The notes under the pieces were generated by a model, which saw only the letters and a list, made by a program, of their open reading frames with translations, had not been told where the DNA came from and searched no databases. This document shows positions 17,333 to 28,533 of a stretch of 64,000 nt of DNA, one piece after another. Every line of letters begins with the position of its first letter. The stretch's first letter is position 1. Source of the stretch: Novosphingobium subterraneum. Lineage in GTDB: Bacteria > Pseudomonadota > Alphaproteobacteria > Sphingomonadales > Sphingomonadaceae. Position numbers and translations under genes: made by a program. The DNA is taken from contig NZ_JRVC01000001.1 of the NCBI RefSeq assembly GCF_000807925.1, positions 336,153 to 400,152 of the forward strand, read 5' to 3'.

Positions 17333-20300
17333 TCAAGTCGTCACGATCTCCATCAGCTTGTTGTAGCTATCAGCTACCCCGTACCTGACATTGGGCGTCG
17401 GGTTCGATTCCGCTAGCTTGGCGAAGAACTTCTTGGCGCAGTCGATTTTCGCCCGCTCGAGGTCTCGAAGCGCAAGCGACGACATCGACCCCTTGGTTTC
17501 CGCCACGAAATAGATGTGCTTCACGGCACCGGCGCGAAACACAATGGCCCAATCGGGATTGTAGTCGCCCACAGGGGTCGGGATGAGGAAGCCGCGTGGC
17601 AGCTTCGCATAGACCTCGACCTCCGCACTTGTATCCAGCTCCCCGACGAAGTCGCGCTCGACCCCTGAGTCTGTGATGCAATAGTCGAAGACATGGTTCT
17701 TCAGCCGCTCGGTCGCCCGTGAAAAATCCTGGCCGATCTCCGCCGCAGTGAAGATGTCGGCGTCATAGCGCTCATCGATCGAATCGTAGACGAGCTGCTC
17801 GATCAGGTGCCCTGCCTTCTGTTCCTTGATCAGCCGCGCCGCCTCAGAAATGAAGTGCTCGGGATTGGCGCGATATTGGTCGAAGATCGCAGGCTCGATG
17901 CCGGTGAGGATCTGGGCCACGGTCCGCCGCAGGAGGTCGGTCGCCTCTGAGACTTTCCCCAAAAGATCGTACTTCACCGCCGAGCGGGCCGACGCGGCCT
18001 GGACGGTTTCGTTACGCGTAACGCTGAAACCAGTCCCACCCCGCAATTGCTCATCAGTGACCTCGTCCGTCTGGATTCCCGTCTGCACGGTGTATTGCAG
18101 CTTGGTCACGCGCAATTCGCTGTTGAGGGCACTGATACATTTCTGGATCAGCTCCGCCGTGTCGAACTCCACGCGGTAGACGGCCTTTCGGTTGATCCGG
18201 CTCCAGAGTTCCTGGAAGGCACCCTTGTGAAAATTGTCGTTCAGCGGGTTGCGCTTGGGCTTCCGTCCGTCCTCGAACTTGGGAAGAGCGGCATCACTGT
18301 AGACGCTGTCGATCAGGCTGAAGACCTCAGCCTGGTACGGGACCAGATCGTCATGCAGCACGGCCAAAGTGCCCTCGGCCTTCGCGGTATCATAGGTGTC
18401 CGTGATCTGATCTGCGTCGTCGATGTAGTCATGCTTGATCAGGTAACGGTGAATCTGCGTCGCCATCTGGTCGGTGACAGTCACGGGCCCTTCCGGCGTG
18501 TGCAGCTGTTTACCCACGAAGAAGGCTTGGCTGGCCTTGCGCGGCCGGGCGGAGAGGCTTTCGGCGATCTCCTTCTGCAGTCCCGCTACGAAATCAGTGT
18601 AGCTTTCGCTCGCGATCACCGAGAGAATATTGATGTCGTGGACGGTCGCGGGATGGTCGAGCCTTTCGCCAAACCGGTCTACGGCCAGTCGGAGACCGCG
18701 CCCCACTTCCTGCCTGCGTGAAACCGTGTTTTCGCTGTGCTTGAGCATACACATCACGAACACGTTCGGGTTGTCCCACCCTTCCCTCAGCGCGGAATGG
18801 GAGAACAGGAACCTGACGGGCTCATCGAAGGAAAGCAGTCGCTCCTTGTTCTTCAGGATGAGATCGTAGGCATCGCTATCGTCGGAATCCGTTGACCGCG
18901 CGCCAACCTCGGGGTCCTTCAACCGCTTGGTCTTCTTGTCGATCGAGAAATAGCCATCGTGTGTCTTGGCTACCGGGATCGCCTCGAGGTGCTTGCGCCA
19001 AGCAGCCTCATCAAGCGGAAGCTCAGCGAGCACGAGCGCAACAGCCTCGGCATATTCTTCCTCGAACATGCGAGCATACTCGCCGTTCTGATCGTCACGG
19101 CTGTAGTCACGGTACTTGGCTACCTCGTCGATGAAGAACAGCGACAACACCTTGACCCCTTGGGCGAAGAGCTGACGCTCCTTTTCAAGATGGGCGCGGA
19201 TCGTTTCGCGGATCTGAATCCGGCGGATGTCCCGCTCCGACAGGTCGCCATAAGCCTCGCCAGCCTTAAGCGTGATCCCATTGGTGAACTCGACGGTATC
19301 GGCGGTTGCATCGATCTGCGACACGACGAGGTCACGGTACTGGTCGAGCCCGCCTGACAGATCGTAGAGGTCATCGCGGAACTTCAGGCGTTTCAGCCGG
19401 CGCTTGATCGTTCCGGTGGTGTCCTTGATCTCCATCTCCAGACGGGCAAAGGGCCCGCCCTTGCCGCGGCCGACCGTCTCAATCCCCTCGAGATAGAGAT
19501 AGGCCGTCGTGCCGGTCAGTCCCTTGAGCGCAATGCCCCGGACCTGGATCTTCTTCACCAGCTTCTGGTTGTAGGCGTCCAGCGCATCAAGCCGGTGGAT
19601 CTTGGTGTGCTCGGTCCGGTGCGTTGCCGAATAACGCATGATGAACAGGGGGCGGAACTTGGGAAGCGCTTCGACCGTAGCCTTGCCTTCCATCTTTTGC
19701 GGCTCATCGAGGATCAGGATCGGCCGGTTGGCGGCGATCACATCGATTGGCTTGCGTGACTGGAAGTCATCGAGGGCGTCATAGATGCGGCGGTTATCCT
19801 TGCCGCTGGCGTTGAAGGCCTGGATGTTCATGACCATCACGTTCAGTCCGGCATCGGACGAGAAGCTCTCGAGCTCGTGCAGACGCTTCGAGTTGTAGAT
19901 GAAGAAGCGCGCCTTCTTCCCGTAGGTCTCGGTGAAGTGCTCCGCTGTGATCGAAAGCGACTTGGCGACACCCTCGCGGATGGCGATGCTCGGGACGATG
20001 ATGATGAACTTCGACCAGCCATAGCGCCGGTTCAGCTCGAACATCGTCTTGATGTAGCAGTAGGTCTTGCCGGTCCCCGTTTCCATCTCGACATCGAGAT
20101 GAAGCGGGGCGGCGGCGGCCATATTCTTGAGATAGGCAGCCGGAGCGGGCACCGCCCTGCCCTTCGCATCCCGCGTGACAAAGCTGGTCAGGGATGGCGA
20201 TTGTGGGAGATTTTGCCGGCGCTGGACCGCATTGATGTTCGTCAGCAACTGCGCGTCGGTGAGCGCGATATCCGGGTTGCGGAACCCTTCATCGTCAAAC

Positions 20301-20434
20301 GCCTCTGCCTGGTTCCGCTTGCCCGGGTCGATCCTGTAGGCTGGACCGACGCTGAAGGGCTGGCCCGCAAAGCAATCGACCACCGCGTCGACGGCCATGG
20401 TCTGGTAGGGCTGAACCTTGAATTTGAGCTTCAT
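17333..20434 (-). CDS. Type III restriction enzyme Res subunit (helicase-nuclease)
   Basis: The 1033-residue protein is a superfamily 2 helicase of the Res type: Walker A in [16 protein letters not shown] (~115-130), the DEPQ box in [20 protein letters not shown] (~240), and [18 protein letters not shown] plus [16 protein letters not shown] as later helicase motifs. Near the C-terminus, [10 protein letters not shown] (~957) and YFVAETKGS (~976) form the PD-(D/E)XK nuclease centre. It cleaves DNA with ATP-driven movement when paired with a Mod methyltransferase. The start [20 protein letters not shown] matches the family N-terminus. It lies last in the leftward defence cluster, 133 bases after the AlbA_2 gene. 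Confidence 0.93.
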   Translation of the reverse strand: MKLKFKVQPYQTMAVDAVVDCFAGQPFSVGPAYRIDPGKRNQAEAFDDEGFRNPDIALTDAQLLTNINAVQRRQNLPQSPSLTSFVTRDAKGRAVPAPAAYLKNMAAAAPLHLDVEMETGTGKTYCYIKTMFELNRRYGWSKFIIIVPSIAIREGVAKSLSITAEHFTETYGKKARFFIYNSKRLHELESFSSDAGLNVMVMNIQAFNASGKDNRRIYDALDDFQSRKPIDVIAANRPILILDEPQKMEGKATVEALPKFRPLFIMRYSATHRTEHTKIHRLDALDAYNQKLVKKIQVRGIALKGLTGTTAYLYLEGIETVGRGKGGPFARLEMEIKDTTGTIKRRLKRLKFRDDLYDLSGGLDQYRDLVVSQIDATADTVEFTNGITLKAGEAYGDLSERDIRRIQIRETIRAHLEKERQLFAQGVKVLSLFFIDEVAKYRDYSRDDQNGEYARMFEEEYAEAVALVLAELPLDEAAWRKHLEAIPVAKTHDGYFSIDKKTKRLKDPEVGARSTDSDDSDAYDLILKNKERLLSFDEPVRFLFSHSALREGWDNPNVFVMCMLKHSENTVSRRQEVGRGLRLAVDRFGERLDHPATVHDINILSVIASESYTDFVAGLQKEIAESLSARPRKASQAFFVGKQLHTPEGPVTVTDQMATQIHRYLIKHDYIDDADQITDTYDTAKAEGTLAVLHDDLVPYQAEVFSLIDSVYSDAALPKFEDGRKPKRNPLNDNFHKGAFQELWSRINRKAVYRVEFDTAELIQKCISALNSELRVTKLQYTVQTGIQTDEVTDEQLRGGTGFSVTRNETVQAASARSAVKYDLLGKVSEATDLLRRTVAQILTGIEPAIFDQYRANPEHFISEAARLIKEQKAGHLIEQLVYDSIDERYDADIFTAAEIGQDFSRATERLKNHVFDYCITDSGVERDFVGELDTSAEVEVYAKLPRGFLIPTPVGDYNPDWAIVFRAGAVKHIYFVAETKGSMSSLALRDLERAKIDCAKKFFAKLAESNPTPNVRYGVADSYNKLMEIVTT

Positions 20435-20567
20435 GGCCGACGCAGGCCCTTTCTGCATTCATAACTTTGGAAAGAGAATTTTCCGCTGTGCAGAAAGAGG
20501 GAAACGACGGAATCCCTTGGACTTATCCGCCCGACCTTTCTGCAAGAGGCCGCAATCATCGCGCATT

Positions 20568-22232
20568 TCATTCTGCAAGCATCCATTGCGGCGCCGCCCG
20601 CGGACCCTTGTTCACGATCACCCCCTGGCGCCGCAGCTTGGTGAGCAGGTTGGCAATCTTCTTGGTGCGCTGTTCGGGCGTGAGGGCGTCGCTCAGCTTG
20701 TCGAGCAACAGCTGGTCGACCTCCCGACGTGTGGCACGGCCTGCGCCCGCGAGATAGTCAGTCAGTAGCTTAGCATAGAACTCATCATCCTGCGCGCGGG
20801 TGCGGACATAGTCGGCCATCGTGGCCGTTGCCGCTGCCACCGTCGCTGAGACATGGAAGTTCGGTTTGCGCCCCTCGATAAGCTTCCGGCGGCGCAGGTG
20901 CTTGATGGCATCGTCGGTAATGGGCAGCTTCTTCTGTACCCGGTCAAGATTGACGACATCGACCAGATCAAGCTCGGCCTGCTGCATCAGCAAGCGGCTA
21001 TAGGCGGGGTCGACCACGCGGCCATGAATTGTCAGGCTGACCGCGGTCGGATCCTTCACATCATAATCGGGCAACGGGAAGAACCGCCTCCGCTGCGCCT
21101 CATAGATGCGCTGAATGCCATACCCCATCTGGTCGATCATATTGAGCTCGGCCATTGCCTGAACCAGCCAGCTGTTACGATAGCGGCGCGGTGTCGAGCG
21201 GGCACCAGTGGCATAATCCGTGGGCTCGCCATCCACGAAACCGCCCTCGCTCTCGAAAGTCAGCCTATCGAGGTATTCGGTGACGACGATACGGCCGTTG
21301 CGGGTGTAGTCCTGGTGGGCGATGCAGTTGTGCAGGGCCTCAAGAACCACGCTTTGGTCATATTTCGACACCTCATGCGCCAGCAGCTGGTCCTGTGGCA
21401 GGATGCGGATCTGCACGTTGCGGATACGGGCAAAGACCTCGGAGGATGTGAGCAAAAACGGCGGGTAGAAATGCTCATAGGCCTGCTCTTCCCCGCGTAG
21501 GCTCCAGGTGATCTCGGCCGGGTGCGGACTTAGCTTTCCTGCCGCCTCCATCTTGCCAAGTAGCAGCAGTGCTGCGCGGGTTATCGCGCCATTCTGGGTG
21601 ACCTTCGCTCTGTCGAGGAAGGTAGCGTCACTCCAGCCTGCCACTTCTTCTGGCGAGACCCGCCGTGCATGCTTCTCAGCAAATCGTTCTCGCGCAACAG
21701 AGATCGCCTTTGGGTCAAGGTCGGCCAGCGTTGCCCCCTCAACAACCTGTGCCGTCCAATCCGTAGCAATGGTTTGGCCGCGGATCTCATCGAGTTTGTC
21801 GAGCCCCAAGGGCATAAGGCTTTCGCCGGCTCGGGCAAAATAGTGCCCGCTCCAGCTGATGGGCATGCCACGAGGTGCGGCAGGGATCTCAAAGAGAATA
21901 ACCCGGTGCCCATCCTCGTCGATCAGTACATGAATGTTTCGAAGCGTGACGCTCGGCTCAGTACCGTCGCGCATCTGGTTCTTGAGGCTGAGGAGCCGGT
22001 CGATCTCAGGACGATAGGCTGTACCCACCACCTTTCGGCTCTTGTCATTGACACCGAAAACCAGCCATCCACGCTCTGCGTTGCGCAGATTGGCTTCATT
22101 CGAAAGAGCCGAGAAGTAGCGCCCAATCTTGTCCGTGTCGTAGTCTTTCCCGGCCTCCTTGAACTCCACCACCTCATCCTCCCAATTGGCGATGAGCTGG
22201 GCGAGCAGAGAGGTGAGCGCGGCCTGATCCAT
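20568..22232 (-). CDS. AlbA_2 (Schlafen-type) ATP-binding protein
   Basis: The 554-residue protein has an N-terminal AlbA_2 domain (VVEFKEAGKDYDTDKIGRYF, LSNEANLRNAERGWLVFGV; residues ~15-130) and a central GHKL-like ATP-binding segment (VVLEALHNCIAHQDYTRNGR then IVVTEYLDRLTFES; ~300-340). A C-terminal winged-helix region contains VNLDRVQKKLPITDDAIKHL and LLTKLRRQGVIVNKGP. Proteins of this build act as regulators or ATPase components and occur in phage-defence loci. It starts three bases after the Mod stop, so it is surely in the same operon. Its exact role in the system is not known. Confidence 0.85.
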   Translation of the reverse strand: MDQAALTSLLAQLIANWEDEVVEFKEAGKDYDTDKIGRYFSALSNEANLRNAERGWLVFGVNDKSRKVVGTAYRPEIDRLLSLKNQMRDGTEPSVTLRNIHVLIDEDGHRVILFEIPAAPRGMPISWSGHYFARAGESLMPLGLDKLDEIRGQTIATDWTAQVVEGATLADLDPKAISVARERFAEKHARRVSPEEVAGWSDATFLDRAKVTQNGAITRAALLLLGKMEAAGKLSPHPAEITWSLRGEEQAYEHFYPPFLLTSSEVFARIRNVQIRILPQDQLLAHEVSKYDQSVVLEALHNCIAHQDYTRNGRIVVTEYLDRLTFESEGGFVDGEPTDYATGARSTPRRYRNSWLVQAMAELNMIDQMGYGIQRIYEAQRRRFFPLPDYDVKDPTAVSLTIHGRVVDPAYSRLLMQQAELDLVDVVNLDRVQKKLPITDDAIKHLRRRKLIEGRKPNFHVSATVAAATATMADYVRTRAQDDEFYAKLLTDYLAGAGRATRREVDQLLLDKLSDALTPEQRTKKIANLLTKLRRQGVIVNKGPRAAPQWMLAE

Positions 22233-22235
22233 GGC

Positions 22236-24332
22236 TCAGATGGCCTTCAGTTCGGTGACCGGTGAGAGCTGGCGGAAGAGCTGCTCGGCGTTGATACGAT
22301 CGGCATCGCGGGCGAAGCTGGTGTCGCGGAACACGGCGCGCAGTGGCGCGCGGGCGGCGATTTCCTTCACCAGCTCATCGGTGACGCCGGTGTCGAAGCA
22401 GGCGATCAGCGCATTACCATCCACCGAGTAGACGGTTTTGCCATGCAGCGTTTCGCGGTTGATCGGCAGGGTCAGCTCCACACCCCAGTCAATGAGCACC
22501 TGGAACAGCAGGTCCTCTCCGGTGCGATCCGATTTCACGCTGTCCACTTGCCCGAAGAGCTCGTCCTGGCTCACCTCGTCGGGGCTGTAGTAGACCTCGC
22601 TCATGTTGGAGCTGTCGACCTTGAGCACGCGAAAGCCGACGTCACGGTTCCAGCCCTCACTGACATTCCCCTTCAAGGCTTCCATGCCCGCGCGGCGAAT
22701 GCGCTCTTTCGTCACTTCGGAGAGCAGATGCGGCCTACCCACCTTATCCAGTAATTTGATGGCGTTTTGCACCGTCTTTTTGGCTGCGCCCGTCGTTGCT
22801 GAAGCGGCCTGATCAAGGTCTTCAGGCAACTGCACGACCACGAACTTATGATTTGTACCTGCGGTTGCATTCGCCGTCAAAACTGCTTCAGCTGTGCTCC
22901 CAGATCCCGCGAAAAAATCCATGATAATTGCGTCAGGATTACGAGGCGTAGCATAGACAATAAGTTTTGCCAGTTCTTCATGATCCTTGGGGTTATTAAA
23001 TACCTTGCCACCCATCAAACTTCGAAGGTATTTCACAGCGACTTGAGACTGTTTGTAAATCACCGAGGGCCTTACCTGGGTCGCCAGTTCGGTATCGCCC
23101 TGCTCATCATCTACTTCCTCGAATATATCAGCGTCGTCATCCAATTCCTCCGGGATCGGTCGAATGTGGGTCTTACGCTGAGGAGGGTCAGTATGGTCTG
23201 CACGGAACTCGACAATTCCGCTTTTAATCTTCTCCATCATGGTCTCATGAGACGAATAGATCCATCCGCGCTCCGGGACGGCACAAGGTTGTTTTGTAAC
23301 CGGGTGAATGACATCGTAACGTGGACCATCTCCTCCTGGCCACGATATGTTATCATCTCGCCAGGGTCCATTTTTGTCGATACGCTTGTATCGCGACCAT
23401 TTCTTAGAAGGGTGAGACTTAGGTAATTCTGCAAACCAGGCTCCTAATTCCTTCTCCATCAGACTAAAGTTGTCACCATGGATGCTGCGCAGACGCACAA
23501 ATTCATCCCAAATTTCTTTAGCGCCAGGCTTTTCTTCCCGCCAAATTTCGCCTCGCTCGCGTAGAATGAGCTGATTTCGTGCATATACAAGCATGTACTC
23601 ATGGCCGAGTGAAAAGAATTTCGCGTCGTTCTTGCGGCCTTTTTCCCAAGTCAGCTGGGCAATAAAATTCTTCTCACCGAATATTTCTGCACAGAGCTGC
23701 TTAAGGGCAGCCTGTTCCACATCATCGATACTGATGAAAATCAGACCGTCCTCGGCTAGCAGGTTTCTCGCAACCTTCAGGCGAGAGTAGATCATAGTGA
23801 GCCAGTCGGAATGGTACCGGCCCTTGGTTTCAGGATTAGCTACCAGCAGACCGCCTTCGGCGTCGCGCTGCTCAGTAAGATTCTCATACTGGGCCTTCAA
23901 AGATGAAAATTTATCTCGATAAATGAAGTCTTTGCCGGTGTTATAGGGCGGATCGATGTAGATCAGCTTTACCTTACCAAGATAGCTTTCCTGAAGGAGC
24001 TTCAAGGCATCGAGGTTGTCGCCTTCAATGAAGAGGTTTTGGGTGGTGTCGAAGTCCACGCTCTCCTCGCGGCAAGGCCGTAGGGTCTTGGCAATGGGGG
24101 CATTGGCAGTGAGAAGCGCCTCGCGCTTGCCGGGCCAGTCGAGCCGATAACGCTCCTGCGGGCCTTCGACGATATGATCCGAAAGCGTCTGGCGCAGCTG
24201 ATCGAAGTCAATGGCGAGCCGGATGTTGCCCTGCTCGTCGGCGGCCTCTGTCACGCAATCAGGGAAAAGGGCGCGGATCTTGGCAATGTTGTCCTGAGAC
24301 AGGTCCGGGCTGTGCATTTTCATCTTGTCCAT
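22236..24332 (-). CDS. Type III-like adenine DNA methyltransferase (Mod)
   Basis: The 698-residue protein has the beta-class motif order of type III Mod: DPPYNTGKDF (catalytic motif IV, ~126) before FFAGSGSTAEAVL (SAM-binding motif I, ~474), with the target-recognition region between. The start MDKMKMHSPDL at 24332 is preceded by AGGA; a 47-codon upstream extension looks non-coding. It methylates adenine in an asymmetric site in known families. The segment at about 22.84-23.99 kb has clearly lower GC (sampled 60-base stretches 40-43%) than its flanks (about 65%), suggesting that the catalytic and recognition part was exchanged by recombination. Confidence 0.92.
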   Translation of the reverse strand: MDKMKMHSPDLSQDNIAKIRALFPDCVTEAADEQGNIRLAIDFDQLRQTLSDHIVEGPQERYRLDWPGKREALLTANAPIAKTLRPCREESVDFDTTQNLFIEGDNLDALKLLQESYLGKVKLIYIDPPYNTGKDFIYRDKFSSLKAQYENLTEQRDAEGGLLVANPETKGRYHSDWLTMIYSRLKVARNLLAEDGLIFISIDDVEQAALKQLCAEIFGEKNFIAQLTWEKGRKNDAKFFSLGHEYMLVYARNQLILRERGEIWREEKPGAKEIWDEFVRLRSIHGDNFSLMEKELGAWFAELPKSHPSKKWSRYKRIDKNGPWRDDNISWPGGDGPRYDVIHPVTKQPCAVPERGWIYSSHETMMEKIKSGIVEFRADHTDPPQRKTHIRPIPEELDDDADIFEEVDDEQGDTELATQVRPSVIYKQSQVAVKYLRSLMGGKVFNNPKDHEELAKLIVYATPRNPDAIIMDFFAGSGSTAEAVLTANATAGTNHKFVVVQLPEDLDQAASATTGAAKKTVQNAIKLLDKVGRPHLLSEVTKERIRRAGMEALKGNVSEGWNRDVGFRVLKVDSSNMSEVYYSPDEVSQDELFGQVDSVKSDRTGEDLLFQVLIDWGVELTLPINRETLHGKTVYSVDGNALIACFDTGVTDELVKEIAARAPLRAVFRDTSFARDADRINAEQLFRQLSPVTELKAI

Positions 24333-24489
24333 GGCCCGAATTCCTAGCGGCCACGATGGCTTTTGTCGAACAGTCAGCGGTACTTGATCGGCAAATTTGG
24401 ATGGGGCAGCCATGGGAGCATCCCGCCCAAAGGATGGATGTCGATACCCCTTAGCGGCTACGCCAGCGTCCACCGCCCATCCAATACAA

Positions 24490-25149
24490 TCAGCCCCTTA
24501 GTTCCCCGAGCTTTGCTTTTGCCGCACGAAGCGCCGCGTTGACCTCAACCTTGCGGTTGAACTGCTTCTCCCTTGCCAGAGCATTTTCGAGGCGCGCGAT
24601 CTCGCGTTCGATCTGTGCGGCCTCTTCCGCCCGGGCAACACGCACCGCAATCGGCTCGTCGTCGCTCCGCCGGGGCGGTAGCAGAGGCTCGAGCAGCCGC
24701 GCATAGAGCGTGCCCATGTCCAGCGCGGTGGGCAGAGCCTGACGCGGTGCATCCCCCGCTTCCCAAGCGGTGAAGGCGTGCGTTGCAGTGACCCACTTGC
24801 CCGCCTCCGCCTGACTGGGGCGCTTCCACGCCATTGCCATCCGAGTGCGCCCGGCATGGTTGAGTTCGAGGATCAAAGGCCGCGGAATGGCCTTCTCGAT
24901 CGCCACCAGCACCGCCGGTTCGACGTCCGGCGCATGGAGGTCGATCGCGATGACCGCTATTTCCTCGACGTCTGCCGAAGGTCGTAGGTTCAACCGATCC
25001 GCGCGAAGCACGTGGGTCCACTCCATGCGCTCGACCTGATCGACGAATTTGGCCTGCATAGCGCGCGGAACCTGCGCGGCGCCGTATATCCGGCTCTTCG
25101 GGATCGCGCGGCCAAATGCCGTTCGCGGCGGCCACGCATAGAGGGTCAC
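24490..25149 (-). CDS. DUF4391 protein
   Basis: The 219-residue protein starts with GTG overlapping the stop of the helicase gene (GTGA). It reads RAIPKSRIYGAAQVPRAMQA, KFVDQVERMEWTHVLRADRL and ILELNHAGRTRMAMAWKRP, matching DUF4391, a family found almost only beside SNF2-type helicases and adenine methyltransferases in defence loci. The C-terminal ~50 residues are charged and helical (EEAAQIEREIARLENALARE), a likely coiled coil for partner binding. No enzymatic motif is visible; an adaptor role is inference. A 157-base spacer separates it from mod. Confidence 0.85.
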   Translation of the reverse strand: MTLYAWPPRTAFGRAIPKSRIYGAAQVPRAMQAKFVDQVERMEWTHVLRADRLNLRPSADVEEIAVIAIDLHAPDVEPAVLVAIEKAIPRPLILELNHAGRTRMAMAWKRPSQAEAGKWVTATHAFTAWEAGDAPRQALPTALDMGTLYARLLEPLLPPRRSDDEPIAVRVARAEEAAQIEREIARLENALAREKQFNRKVEVNAALRAAKAKLGELRG

Positions 25150-28100
25150 GAAGCAGCTCCGGCCTCTGCCTGCTCCACAACGACGAAGGCGATCAGTTCA
25201 AAGTCCTCAAGACCGCGGATGGTGTGGGAGAGCGCAGTGGTGGCACCGGCCGAGAACAGGCTGTCGAGATCCCGCTCCTCCTTGGCGTCAATCATAGCGC
25301 GGATTGCGGCGTTGAGCAGCTGGGACGGCCCGCTCATGTCCTGTCCGTCGGCCGTTCGGGCATTGAAGGGCCGGAATGCTGGCGGAACCGGGGCTGTCAC
25401 GCCTTTGGCCGCAGTCCGCACCAGATCGAGCAGGCGCTTCACCTGGGTCTGATCGGCGACGACGCTCCCATCATTTCCCATGTAGATCAGATAGTAGGGA
25501 TGCAGGCGGTTCTGCCGGTTGGCCGAAGCATCTCCGCCCACGGCTTTCAGCGCGAAGATGATGCCCGGCTCCAGCCCCTTGGCAGGTTCAGCCGGGACCA
25601 CTGCATGAAGTCCCTTAGGCGTCGTGGCGAGGTCGCCGTGCTCTTTCACGTAGTTGAGCAGGTCCATGCGGAAATCGTTCAGCCCCAGGTCCGTGATCGA
25701 AATGCCGGTGCGCACATCCTCGAGCTCGATGACCTCTTCCTGCAACCGGCGCAGCTGTTCGCGGCGATAGGCTGTGTCGCTGGCTTTGGCGGTCAGGACA
25801 TTGTCATCGCCGGTCGCGGTAACATCGGCGATGATCATGCGGTTTTCGACGCGCTCCTTGAGCTTGATGTAATCGTCGAGGGTGATGTCCGGCCAGTAGT
25901 TCGCCAGCTGGATCTGCGCATTGGGCGAGCCGATGCGGTCGATCCGCCCAAACCGCTGAATGATCCGGACGGGGTTCCAGTGAATGTCGTAGTTCACCAG
26001 GAAGTCGCAGTCTTGGAGGTTCTGGCCCTCCGAGATGCAGTCGGTGGCGATTAGAATGTCGATCTCACCCGGCTCATCGGGCATGATTGCCGCCTTCTCC
26101 TTTGAGCGCGGCGAGAACAGAGTCAGCAGCGTCTGGAAATCGTGCCCCTTGCCGAGCGTGGACTTCGGAGCGTCCGACCCTGTCACGCGCCCGGTGTGAA
26201 GGCGGTGCTGGGTGAGCATCTCGGCTGCGATCTGGTCATAGAGATAGTGCGCCGTATCAGCGAAGGCGGTGAAGATGATCACCTTGCGGTTGCCGGGGTT
26301 GATCGGCCGGTCCAGCTTCTCGCCGATCAGGCTCTTTAGATGCTGAAGCTTCTTGTCATGCTCAGGCGTGATGCGGGTCATCTCACCCAGAAGGGCATCG
26401 ATCAGGGCGAGATCTGCTTCAAGATCATGTGCGAAGCCGGGCACGTCCATGTCCGCAAGATCGATCCGGACCTTGCCGCCGACACGGTAGGCCCCGAAAC
26501 CCTCAAGCTCATCGTCTTCGGCCTCGAGTGTTTCGATGTCGTCAGCATAGTCGACGATCGAACTGGCGCCGCGGCCAGAGCGGTAGTCCTCAACCACCTC
26601 CAGCGTCTTGCGGATGTTGTCCGCCAATGAGCCCAAGGTCAGCCGGAATGCGTGGATTGAGCTTTCAAGGCGCTTCAGCAGGTTGACCGTCATCAGGGCC
26701 TGCAGGCTCTTGTCGCGATCGGCTTGCCGCAGCTTCCCACCACCGCTCGAGACGTCCGTGTCGTAGAGCGCCTCATACTTGGCGAGGCGGCTCGGCAGGA
26801 TGTAGCTGGTTGGCGCGTAGACCGAGAGCTTGAGCAGCGTCAGCTGCGCAACAATCTCGTTGAGGTCCATGGCGCCAGGCACATCGGTCAGCGGCGGCCG
26901 GAAGGACAATGGCTTCAGGCGCTGCGGGAAATGGCCGATGTCGGTCATGTCGTAGAAGGTCGTGATATGCTTGCGTGACCGGGCGATCGTCACGCTGTCG
27001 AGCAGCTCGAAGAAATCGAAATCGAGTTCTGTCAGGATCGTCTCCGCGGTCCTTTGCTCGGGCGGCAGTTTGGACCAGCGATTGAAGGCAGCCTGTGCCC
27101 GGCGGAAGATCTCCTCGACGCTGGCGGTGGTATTCAGCTTCTCCGACAGCGTGTCGGAGTGACCCTCATAGGCCAGGGCCAGCTGGTTGCGCAGATCATT
27201 GAACCGGTTGTTCACGGGTGTCGCGGACAGCATCAGCACCTTCGTCTTCACGCCGGCCCGGATGACCTGGTTCATGAGTTTCTGGTAACGGGTTTCTTTC
27301 TCCTTGAACGCATCGTTGTTCCGGAAGTTGTGGGACTCGTCGATCACCACCAGATCGTAGTTGCCCCAGTTCACCCGGTTGAGCGGAATGCCGTTCGATG
27401 AGCCCGAGCTGCGAGACAAGTCCGTGTGGCACAGGACGTCATAATTGAACCGATCCCGGGCGAACGGATTGGTTTTCAGGTTGGTGTTATAGTTCAGCCA
27501 GTTATCGGTCAGCTTCTTCGGACACAGCACAAGGACCGAGCGGTTGCGCAGTTCGTAGTACTTGATCACCGCCAGGGCGGTGAAGGTCTTCCCCAAACCG
27601 ACGCTGTCCGCCAGGATGCAGCCGTTGAAGGTCTCGAGCTTGTTGATGATCCCGGTTGCTGCATCACGCTGGTAGTTGAACAGCTTCTGCCAGACGAGGC
27701 TCTCCTGATAGCCCGTCCGGTCATTGGGCAGAACGTCTTCATCGATATCCTCCAGGAACGCATGGAAGATATTGTAGAGCATAATGAAATAGACGCGCTC
27801 GGGGGAATTCTCCCGATAGACCGAGGCGATGTGGTCGCAGATCGCCTCGGTGACATCTTCCACGCGCGACGGGTCGGACCAGATGGTGTCGAAGAGCTGG
27901 ATGTAGCTCTGGGTGTGCATCGCCTCGTCGAAGCGGTTCACGAAATTGGAAACAGCGTTGCCCTGAGCATAGCCCAAGTCGACTGCCGTGAATCCCGATA
28001 GGGGCATGTAAGCGACGCTGGCCAGCGCTCCGTCAACCGCAAGAAACTGCTGCATTGGGGCCGAAGACGCATTCGACTTGAAGCGCGCCTTCTTCCGGAT

Positions 28101-28433
28101 CCATTCAGCGCATTCCCGCGCGATCGCTCGCTGAGTCAGCCGGTTGCGAAGCTGGATCTCGAACTCTGAGCCGGAGAGACCGGCAACCCGTTTGGATTTA
28201 GGGATGAAGAACTCGCGGCGCTCACGCGTCTTCCCGTCTGTCGCACGCTCCGCAGTGAACGTCTGCTCGGTGAACAGAAATTGCAGCTCTTCGATCTGGT
28301 GAAGCTCCTTGCGCAGAGCCTCGAACGCGAAAATGGAGAAGCTTGATGCGGCAATGCGGAGCCGCTGGCCGCGCTTGATGTCTTTCTTGAGCTCGTCACC
28401 AAGCAGAACGTTGATGTTGTCGATTATCTGCAC
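25146..28433 (-). CDS. PLD-like / SNF2-type helicase of a methylation-associated defence system
   Basis: The 1095-residue protein begins with a phospholipase-D-like region (LRIAASSFSIFAFEALRKEL; residues ~1-120) and continues as an SNF2-type superfamily 2 ATPase. Motif I is ILADSVGLGKTFTALAV (~272), motif II VVIDESHNFRNN (~362), motif III LMLSATPVNN. The C-terminal lobe has DCISEGQNLQDCDFLVNYD (~800) and RIIQRFGRIDRIGS (~830). Such helicases are the motor of several DNA-modification-dependent phage defence systems. It overlaps DUF4391 by four bases and lies first of the five-gene core. Confidence 0.9.
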   Translation of the reverse strand: MQIIDNINVLLGDELKKDIKRGQRLRIAASSFSIFAFEALRKELHQIEELQFLFTEQTFTAERATDGKTRERREFFIPKSKRVAGLSGSEFEIQLRNRLTQRAIARECAEWIRKKARFKSNASSAPMQQFLAVDGALASVAYMPLSGFTAVDLGYAQGNAVSNFVNRFDEAMHTQSYIQLFDTIWSDPSRVEDVTEAICDHIASVYRENSPERVYFIMLYNIFHAFLEDIDEDVLPNDRTGYQESLVWQKLFNYQRDAATGIINKLETFNGCILADSVGLGKTFTALAVIKYYELRNRSVLVLCPKKLTDNWLNYNTNLKTNPFARDRFNYDVLCHTDLSRSSGSSNGIPLNRVNWGNYDLVVIDESHNFRNNDAFKEKETRYQKLMNQVIRAGVKTKVLMLSATPVNNRFNDLRNQLALAYEGHSDTLSEKLNTTASVEEIFRRAQAAFNRWSKLPPEQRTAETILTELDFDFFELLDSVTIARSRKHITTFYDMTDIGHFPQRLKPLSFRPPLTDVPGAMDLNEIVAQLTLLKLSVYAPTSYILPSRLAKYEALYDTDVSSGGGKLRQADRDKSLQALMTVNLLKRLESSIHAFRLTLGSLADNIRKTLEVVEDYRSGRGASSIVDYADDIETLEAEDDELEGFGAYRVGGKVRIDLADMDVPGFAHDLEADLALIDALLGEMTRITPEHDKKLQHLKSLIGEKLDRPINPGNRKVIIFTAFADTAHYLYDQIAAEMLTQHRLHTGRVTGSDAPKSTLGKGHDFQTLLTLFSPRSKEKAAIMPDEPGEIDILIATDCISEGQNLQDCDFLVNYDIHWNPVRIIQRFGRIDRIGSPNAQIQLANYWPDITLDDYIKLKERVENRMIIADVTATGDDNVLTAKASDTAYRREQLRRLQEEVIELEDVRTGISITDLGLNDFRMDLLNYVKEHGDLATTPKGLHAVVPAEPAKGLEPGIIFALKAVGGDASANRQNRLHPYYLIYMGNDGSVVADQTQVKRLLDLVRTAAKGVTAPVPPAFRPFNARTADGQDMSGPSQLLNAAIRAMIDAKEERDLDSLFSAGATTALSHTIRGLEDFELIAFVVVEQAEAGAAS

Positions 28434-28533
28434 GGTTTACAGGATTCCTCCAATTCAGGACTGCATAAACCACGAAATCGATTGATGAAACAGGTCAGCG
28501 GCCTTCCGCAAAAAGCATGACGAGCATGCAACC

